Shown: in pieces, positions 58,556 to 64,000 of the stretch | Numbering within the stretch: position 1 is the stretch's first letter | How the letters are laid out: each line of letters starts with the position of its first letter | Source: Panax quinquefolius | Lineage: Eukaryota > Streptophyta > Magnoliopsida > Apiales > Araliaceae | Length of the DNA: 64,000 bases | Direction: 5' to 3' | Assembly: GCA_020205615.1 (NCBI GenBank) | Contig: CM035163.1 | Location: 49,198,920 to 49,262,919, forward strand | Notes under the pieces: generated by a model | Databases searched by the model: none | What the model saw: only the letters and a program-made list of their open reading frames with translations | What the model was told of the DNA's origin: nothing | Made by a program: the position numbers and the translations under genes

Positions 58556-59413
58556 ATGGCATCGAAACGTCAGCGTGGTGAAGGATTAGGAACCGCCTCG
58601 ACTCCACCTCCGAAATTTGACAGCCGCTGTTTTGTTAATCTTGCGGCTCAGGAAAGATATAACCGAATGGCTACTCGATCATTGATTCCAGAACATGGGT
58701 TGAATCCAGATCCGGCAAAGGATGGCGACATGGCAGTCATGATAGCCGAGAGAAACTGGTTCCCACTCACCGAGCAGCCCGATCCAGCAGTAATTGCCGT
58801 GGTAAAGGAATTTTAAGCCAACGTGCCCGAACATGATCATTATACAGTATTTGTAAGGGGCAAAACAGTGGAAATTGGCGAAGAGGACTTCAATGAGTGT
58901 TACCAACTGCTAGTAGAGGGTTTTCATGATGAATATGCTAGTTTTGTGAGTGATGGGCCAGACTATGAGCAGATATTTCATGAGCTTTGTCCACCGGGCA
59001 CCACATGGACAGTACCTGAACGCGAAAATATGGCATTCCCACTCGCGAGTCTCAGCTTATATGGGAAGGCTTGGTATGCATTTATTTGCGCAAAACTCAT
59101 GCCATGTACCCATGTGAGTCATGTTACCAGGGAACGTGCCGTGCTTTTATACTCAATCATCAAAGGCTTTAAAGTTGATGTGGGACATCTCATTTTGCAA
59201 TCTGTCCTCCGAGCTTCTCGTGGGAGTACCACTGGAGGATTACCACATCCGTCTCTCATCTGCATGTTATGTGACAAGTTCGGCGTCAAATGGAAGTCCG
59301 ACGAGATGATCCAAAAGCCTATGCCAGTGTTAGACCACAAGTTGATCAACCGGTACAAAGTATGGACTGGTGGAGCAAACCACCCTAGGGGATTGGGTTT
59401 CATAATTCCCTAA
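58556..59413 (+). pseudogene. Third ORF, env-position protein with plant transposon-protein domain
   Basis: It begins MASKRQRGEGLGTASTPPP and continues in one frame to 59413, broken only by a TAA at 58814-58816. The central part (FVRGKTVEIGEEDFNECYQL, WYAFICAKLMPCTHVSHVT, RERAVLLYSIIKGFKVDVGH, LPHPSLICMLCDKFGV) fits the domain often annotated as putative plant transposon protein (Transposase_32-like), found in Athila relatives where an env-like gene would be. I see no signal peptide or membrane segment, so an envelope role is not supported. Its function is unknown. Without the single stop it would encode about 285 residues, and it is better preserved than pol. Confidence 0.75.
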
Positions 59414-59414
59414 G

Positions 59415-59738
59415 TTGAACAATCTCCAGCTCTACCGTCCCAGGCTCCATCTACATACGGTCCCTCGTCTGCCGCGTATAGAGGTGTGGTTCCCGAAGCT
59501 GTTCAATGAGAAATCAATAGTTGGTTCTACAATCTTGAAGCCCAAAATGTCCACCTGTCCGAGCGCTAAGACGTTATCTTTAAGTATTTGGTTGACCAGT
59601 TTGCCGCACAATGCGATGAATGCCCAACAATTTCCAAATGTTAGTCTTAGTCAGTTTCCATCTGCCCCAGTCCTGCCAGTTTTTCCACCGTCTGATCTAG
59701 AGATGAGCGAGGATGATGATGATCCAACCGACGCTTAA
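59415..59738 (+). pseudogene. C-terminal tail of the third ORF, shifted frame
   Basis: Proline/serine-rich text follows after a frame change. It ends in an acidic tail (SDLEMSEDDDDPTDA) that looks like a natural C-terminus. It probably belonged to the preceding protein. A polypurine-like GATAAGTTTGGGGGTGG follows at about 59800. Confidence 0.5.
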
Positions 59739-60863
59739 GCTCATCAGGGGAGTCCTCTGTTTTATTTTGTTTTATCTTTCGCATGAGGACATTGCTCTAG
59801 ATAAGTTTGGGGGTGGTTGTTAAGTTTTATTTTTCTTAGTTGCATGAGTAAACTTGTTTTTAGTTTTTTTTTTTTGCATTTAGGATTGCATGTTAATTCC
59901 AGCTTTTGATAGTGAGTATATTTGAAGGCCAATGATGAACTTAAAATTGCATGAACAAGTCTAGTAAGGATTGTTGAGTCAGTAATATGATGTTCTTGAT
60001 ATGATTTGAATCCCTATCTGTTTGACACTGATGTTTTAAGGATAGCACTTTTGGAAAGATAACCATGTTAGCTGTGTTAGTTTGAATGGATAGATAATAG
60101 AGTCTCAAGGTTGAATGCCAGTGAAATGAAGGAACAAGTTAAGTAGCTAGTGAAGACTGAATTTAGACTTGAACTTAAGTTGGGGAAAATATATGGAATA
60201 TATAAGCTTTGAGCTATGTTTAAAAAATAAAATATATATATATATATATCGTGATTAGTCTTGTTTCGGGGCCTTTGTTACTTGAGCAAGTACGCCCGAA
60301 GAGGTATCTTAAAACCTAGCGCCCTAAGGTCTTATATGGTCTGGGAGTCGTTGGTCGAAAGCTCGCTAAGGGGTAGCACTGTTAGCCTAATGGAATGAGA
60401 CATTGCACAGTCATGGTTAAAAAAAAAAAACAATAAAACGGGAAAAGAGCAAAATGCCCCCGTTTAGCAAAAATAAGCATAAGTATTCCATGTTGAATCC
60501 TGAATTTTGGTGATTGTTTAATTTCAGTTTAATTTAGTTTATTTAATGCATTCTTGAGTTGAACTGTATGACGCTTATTAAGAACTTTATTATCTTTCAG
60601 ATTTTTGCTTATCATTGGTTAGCATGGTTGTTGAACACACACTCACAATATCAGTAATAACAGATTTTGATTGATTGATTGTTGGGACATTGTTGATCTG
60701 TTTGAACATGAGGTATTAGCATGTTTTTGTGATTTTTCTGAGGCCTATGGATATTCGTTAACTATTGAATTGCTGGAATTAAGGTCCTTTAGTTAGTTTG
60801 CATTTGCATGATGTTTAGTTAATCATGTTTTGTGCTTTGTTGCCTGAGGACATGCAATGATTT
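59739..60863 (+). other. 3' untranslated region of the Athila-type element
   Basis: Non-coding. The block 60250-60480 (TATATA run, CTAAGGTCTTATATGGTC, poly-A) recurs inverted at 3120-3380. It leads to the polypurine tract. Confidence 0.65.
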
Positions 60864-60878
60864 AAGTTTGGGGGTATT
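60864..60878 (+). other. Polypurine tract of the Athila-type element
   Basis: AAGTTTGGGGGTATT directly precedes the 3' LTR start TGATGATTGG. Confidence 0.85.
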
Positions 60879-62154
60879 TGATGATTGGGTAATATACCCA
60901 TGAATTAATTATGTTTAATCTTAATTTGTTGTGTGTTCAAAGCGTTTTTAGAACTATTTTACTCGTTTTAGTGTGTTGTGGCAGGATGGTGCGTTGTTGG
61001 AGCAATTGGGAGCAATTAGGCTGAAAAAGGGGCAAGATTCGGTTTCTATTCAATAGCGCCGGGGCACTATCCCCAGTGTTATAAAAATGTCATGGGCGCT
61101 AGTCCTCGGTTGACTCGTGAAGAGGCGCCGCGAGAAACAAAAGCGTGAAATCCTATCGACTTCTTTGTTGACTTTAGTTAATGAGTATTGAAGCCTAATT
61201 GAATAAGGATTGTTGGAATTGGACGAAAATATATAAATAGATTTATTTTATTGAATTTGGGGGATTCTACACAATTGGAGATTGGAGGAAGGAAGAAGAG
61301 CGATCCGAACGCTTCTGACTTGGTTTTTCTTCTCCTTTATTCTTTTAAATTGTGTAACTTCTTAGAGATGATTTATCAAGTATTTGTGGTTTTTATTTTC
61401 ATCATGAACTAATTCTTTTTATTAAGATTCCAATGGAACCTTTTATGTTTATGAATTGATTATTTAATTTATTCCAATTATTTATGTTGAAGTGAATTGT
61501 TCATCATGCCTTGTATTTATTGATTAATTATCTGGCCAATAATTACCTTGTTACTCTAGAAGGAATTGAGAAAGGAATTCTAGGGTTAGAACTGGCATGG
61601 TGACACGTGACTTAGTTATTTGTACAAAGGAATAATTAGGTTTGTGAATAGAATGAGAATATCTATTTGCCGCATGTAACACATAAGGAATTGGGTTTGT
61701 AGCGAGTTTAATTCAATTGTTTTGCATAGAGATATAACAAAATTAATCTGGGTTAAATAGAAGGCAATTGGTCACTCGAGAGAGAGCTTTTGGCGCTTGA
61801 GAATTCCTGTTAACAATTCAGTAGACATAATAATTGGGATAGTTGAATAATTGATTTAATAATCATAATTGGGGAAATTGGAGTCTTAATTATCATTCAT
61901 CTGCAATTCAAATAATTCTTAATTTGTTTTTTTGTTTTCTTTTGGCAGAATTTCTTAATTATATTTACAATTAGTTTTCTTAGTTTTAATAATCATAATT
62001 TTTGGTTGTTTAAATGAAATTGAATTGATATAGTACTAGTAGTTGGAATTTATTAATTAGAATTCTCTGAGGGATTGACACTCTAATTTATCACTATATT
62101 ACTTGTTGATCGTGTATACTTGCACGTTTGCCTTGATTGAGAAATCAACCAACA
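60879..62154 (+). repeat. 3' LTR of the Athila-type element
   Basis: Direct copy of 51826-53107 with TG...CA ends, followed by the duplicated AAAAG. Confidence 0.9.
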
Positions 62155-62159
62155 AAAAG

Positions 62160-63530
62160 CCAAATGAATTGAGATAAATAGATGAGTTTTTTTTTATGAA
62201 GTATTTGTTATAAATTTGGCTTATTACATGGACCCCCACTTACTCATTTTTCAAAATCGTCGAGAGAAAGTTATCTCAGTTTTGTTATATATATATATAT
62301 ATTATATAAGTTTTGTTTTTTATATAAAATAGAATATATTATATTTTATTATGCATAGTATTGCATAGTGTTGCATAGTAAAATCAAAATTTTTAAAAGT
62401 TTTCCCGGTTGAGCGCCCGTGATTCCTGCAGTGTGCGTCCGTGATTATTTTTCTTAAATAGTACTCTGCCATTCTCCTATAAATATGATACTTAGTTTAG
62501 AAATGAAAAGCATACTAGAATCAGAGAATTCTTTTTCTATAATATTGAGCGTATTTCTTTAGAGTTTAAGGAAGTTTTGAGTGTAGAAAATAATATAAGT
62601 TTTCTTCGAAAATATCCCCGCTGTACCAGTCAGAAGTATTCTCCTTTTAAGGTAAGGGGTATTATTTATTTCATATTCGCTTACGATATTATTTTTCGTA
62701 TTCGTAAGGAATTTTATTTTCGTTCAATATTCGTAAGGAATATTATTTTCGTTTAATATTCGTAAGGAATATTATCTTTATTCAATATTCGTAAGGAATA
62801 TTTTTTCGTTCAACAGTTGTAAGAGATATTATTTTTGTTCAGTATTTATAAGAAATAATATTTTCTTCCATACTCTGTAGTATGTGAGTAATATTATTTC
62901 GTTTTATATTCCTAATTCTACACTTATGTTGATAAGTATTACTTTTATACTCTTTGAAATTAGTAGAATATCCTTGAAATTTGAGCTTCATCTAGTATCG
63001 TTTTACAAGGATATTTTTCTGAACATTCTTGTTAAATTTTAATCTTATCATGCCGGGGTACTATTCACGAAGTACTATTCCTAGGGTACTATTCACCCGG
63101 GGTACTATTCATGACAAAATTTGATTTCCTTTTTGTCCAAATTATTTTTACATGAATATATTCTTGAATTTACTCCACAAAGCAGTTATCATGTTGACAA
63201 TTGGACATTCTTAAACTCTGGATAAATTGAATTATAAATCTTTAATATTTATCCTTGATTTTGTTTAATTGAATTCTTATATCATTGTCATCATCCTCAT
63301 GCTTATATTGTGATGAAAGTCATCTTTGGTCCGTAGTGCATAGATGGACTGTTGATTGGTATGATTATGACCAGGAATTATGTATCGGTATAATTATGAC
63401 CCGTAATGTTATAAATGATGTGATAAAAGTCCTCATTGGTCAGTAGTGCATTGATGGACAGTTGTTGGCATGATCATGACCACTGGTGATAATAACGAAT
63501 ATCCTTAGCCTGTAGTGCATGGATCTAAAA
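62160..63530 (+). repeat. LTR of the plus-strand Ty3/gypsy element, right part
   Basis: It continues the LTR broken at 51825. Landmarks in order: TTGCATAGTG minisatellite (62347-62378), TATA-like CTCCTATAAATATGA (about 62475), 29-bp GTAAGGAATATT repeats (62690-62880), GGTACTATTCAC repeats (63054-63115) and GTAGTGCATGGAT repeats (63330-63520). The LTR end and primer-binding site are missing; the sequence passes directly into gag. Confidence 0.7.
62690..62880 (+). repeat. 29-bp tandem repeats in the gypsy LTR
   Basis: Units with TATTCGTAAGGAATATTATT start near 62701, 62730, 62759 and 62788, then degenerate toward 62880. The motif occurs only about once or twice in the LTRs of G and O. Confidence 0.8.
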
Positions 63531-63574
63531 ATGTTAAGATAAGCAATGTAGCACATGAGACCGTTAAGTCACCG

Positions 63575-64000
63575 ATGATCAATAACCAGGATAATGTGCA
63601 TCAAGAAGGCAATAATCCTCAGGTAAACAATAACACCGACCAAATGATGAACGAAGGGATATTTAGGAGCTTTATGCAATTCGTGCAACATCAGGCGAGA
63701 GAGACTCTTGTTCAAAATGCAGGTGGAAACACTGGCAACTCTCGGATGGTCACTGTTAAGCAATTCAAGGAGTTGGGACCACCAGAGTTTTTGGGAAAGC
63801 CAGAGCCACTTAAGGCAGAGACGTGGATTAAGCAGATGATCACCAAGATATTTGATGTCTTGGGATGCTCCGAGGAGCAAAAGGTTCCCTTTGCCACCTT
63901 CATGTTGCGAGGAGAGACAGATCGTTGGCGGGAATCTGTAAAACATACTCAGCCTTTCGCACTTAAGATGTCTTGGGAGAAGTTCCAAGAATTGTTCAAC
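63575..64000 (+). CDS. gag: Ty3/gypsy gag, N-terminal part (runs off the window)
   Basis: An open frame of 142 codons starts at the first in-frame ATG after a TAG and continues past the window end. It contains VTVKQFKELGPPEFLGKPEP, TWIKQMITKIFDVLGCSEEQ, VPFATFMLRGETDRW and MSWEKFQELFN, which is the N-terminal half of plant chromovirus-like gag (capsid) and the intact version of the relic at 19480-20160. It is unusually undamaged for this window. The upstream LTR end and primer-binding site are deleted, so the element itself is unlikely to be functional unless the rest lies elsewhere. The true start may be the ATG pair at 63644-63649 (MMNEG), which is conserved in the relic. Confidence 0.8.
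   Translation, partial: MINNQDNVHQEGNNPQVNNNTDQMMNEGIFRSFMQFVQHQARETLVQNAGGNTGNSRMVTVKQFKELGPPEFLGKPEPLKAETWIKQMITKIFDVLGCSEEQKVPFATFMLRGETDRWRESVKHTQPFALKMSWEKFQELFN

Larger units (their letters stand above)
51826..62154 (+). mobile_element. Athila-type Ty3/gypsy retrotransposon, complete structure, RT and RNase H deleted
   Basis: LTRs are 51826-53107 and 60879-62154, with the duplication AAAAG on both sides (51821-51825 and 62155-62159). It has a tRNA-Asp primer-binding site, gag, protease, integrase, a third ORF in the env-like position and a polypurine tract. It lies inside the LTR of another Ty3/gypsy element. Between protease and the last residues of RNase H the frame jumps directly, so reverse transcriptase is missing. 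With in-frame stops and frameshifts, it cannot move by itself. Its LTRs are very similar except in a CG-rich patch, so the insertion looks recent. Confidence 0.92.

Noticed and set aside
58556..59738. Envelope protein assignment for the third ORF
   Set aside because: No signal peptide, transmembrane segment or cleavage site is visible; the similarity is to the putative plant transposon-protein domain.

Overview
The window is nuclear DNA from a flowering plant, most likely a eudicot. It is AT-rich, holds one intron-containing housekeeping gene, and is otherwise built almost entirely of LTR retrotransposons inserted into one another. I see no bacterial, organellar, CRISPR, rRNA or tRNA feature. 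The species cannot be determined from sequence alone.

Layout. 1-6978 (minus strand): a tandem arrangement of a small non-autonomous Athila-like Ty3/gypsy derivative (LTR, gag-only internal region, truncated LTR, second internal region running off the window). 7005-7509: a Ty3/gypsy gag relic, followed by a large AAT/ATT inverted repeat (7513-7872) and a TA/GA microsatellite. 10148-16634 (minus strand): the only clear host gene, a six-exon adenine phosphoribosyltransferase of the APT2 type; its 191-residue product can be read with every splice junction in phase. 16961-19479: intergenic DNA with MITEs, one of hAT type with a perfect 8-bp target duplication.

19480-49559 is a nested stack. An old minus-strand Ty3/gypsy element (O) carries a second one (G, 29671-46866, duplication TATAC) inside its LTR. 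G carries a Ty1/copia element (Copia-2, 31897-40913, duplication AATAT) inside its own LTR. A sister copia element (Copia-1, 20250-29463) sits in the leader of O. 49560-51120 holds more MITEs. From 51122 to the right edge lies a plus-strand relative of O; its LTR is split by a structurally complete Athila-type element (51826-62154, duplication AAAAG), and it then runs into an open gag reading frame that leaves the window at 64000.

Function. APT2 would salvage adenine, and probably cytokinin bases, to nucleotides. The transposons are nearly all coding-defective: the Athila copy keeps gag, protease, integrase and a third ORF but has lost reverse transcriptase and RNase H, and the two copia copies share the same gaps and the same mutated protease motif.

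The most unusual signal is in the copia family. Its LTRs and long leader contain a dozen or so near-perfect hairpins whose stems differ but whose four-base loop is nearly always GGAG or AGAG, a layout that recalls retroviral packaging stem-loops. A caution applies to every disrupted frame here: differences between sister LTRs cluster at CG-bearing spots, so some indels may be sequencing or consensus errors linked to methylation.
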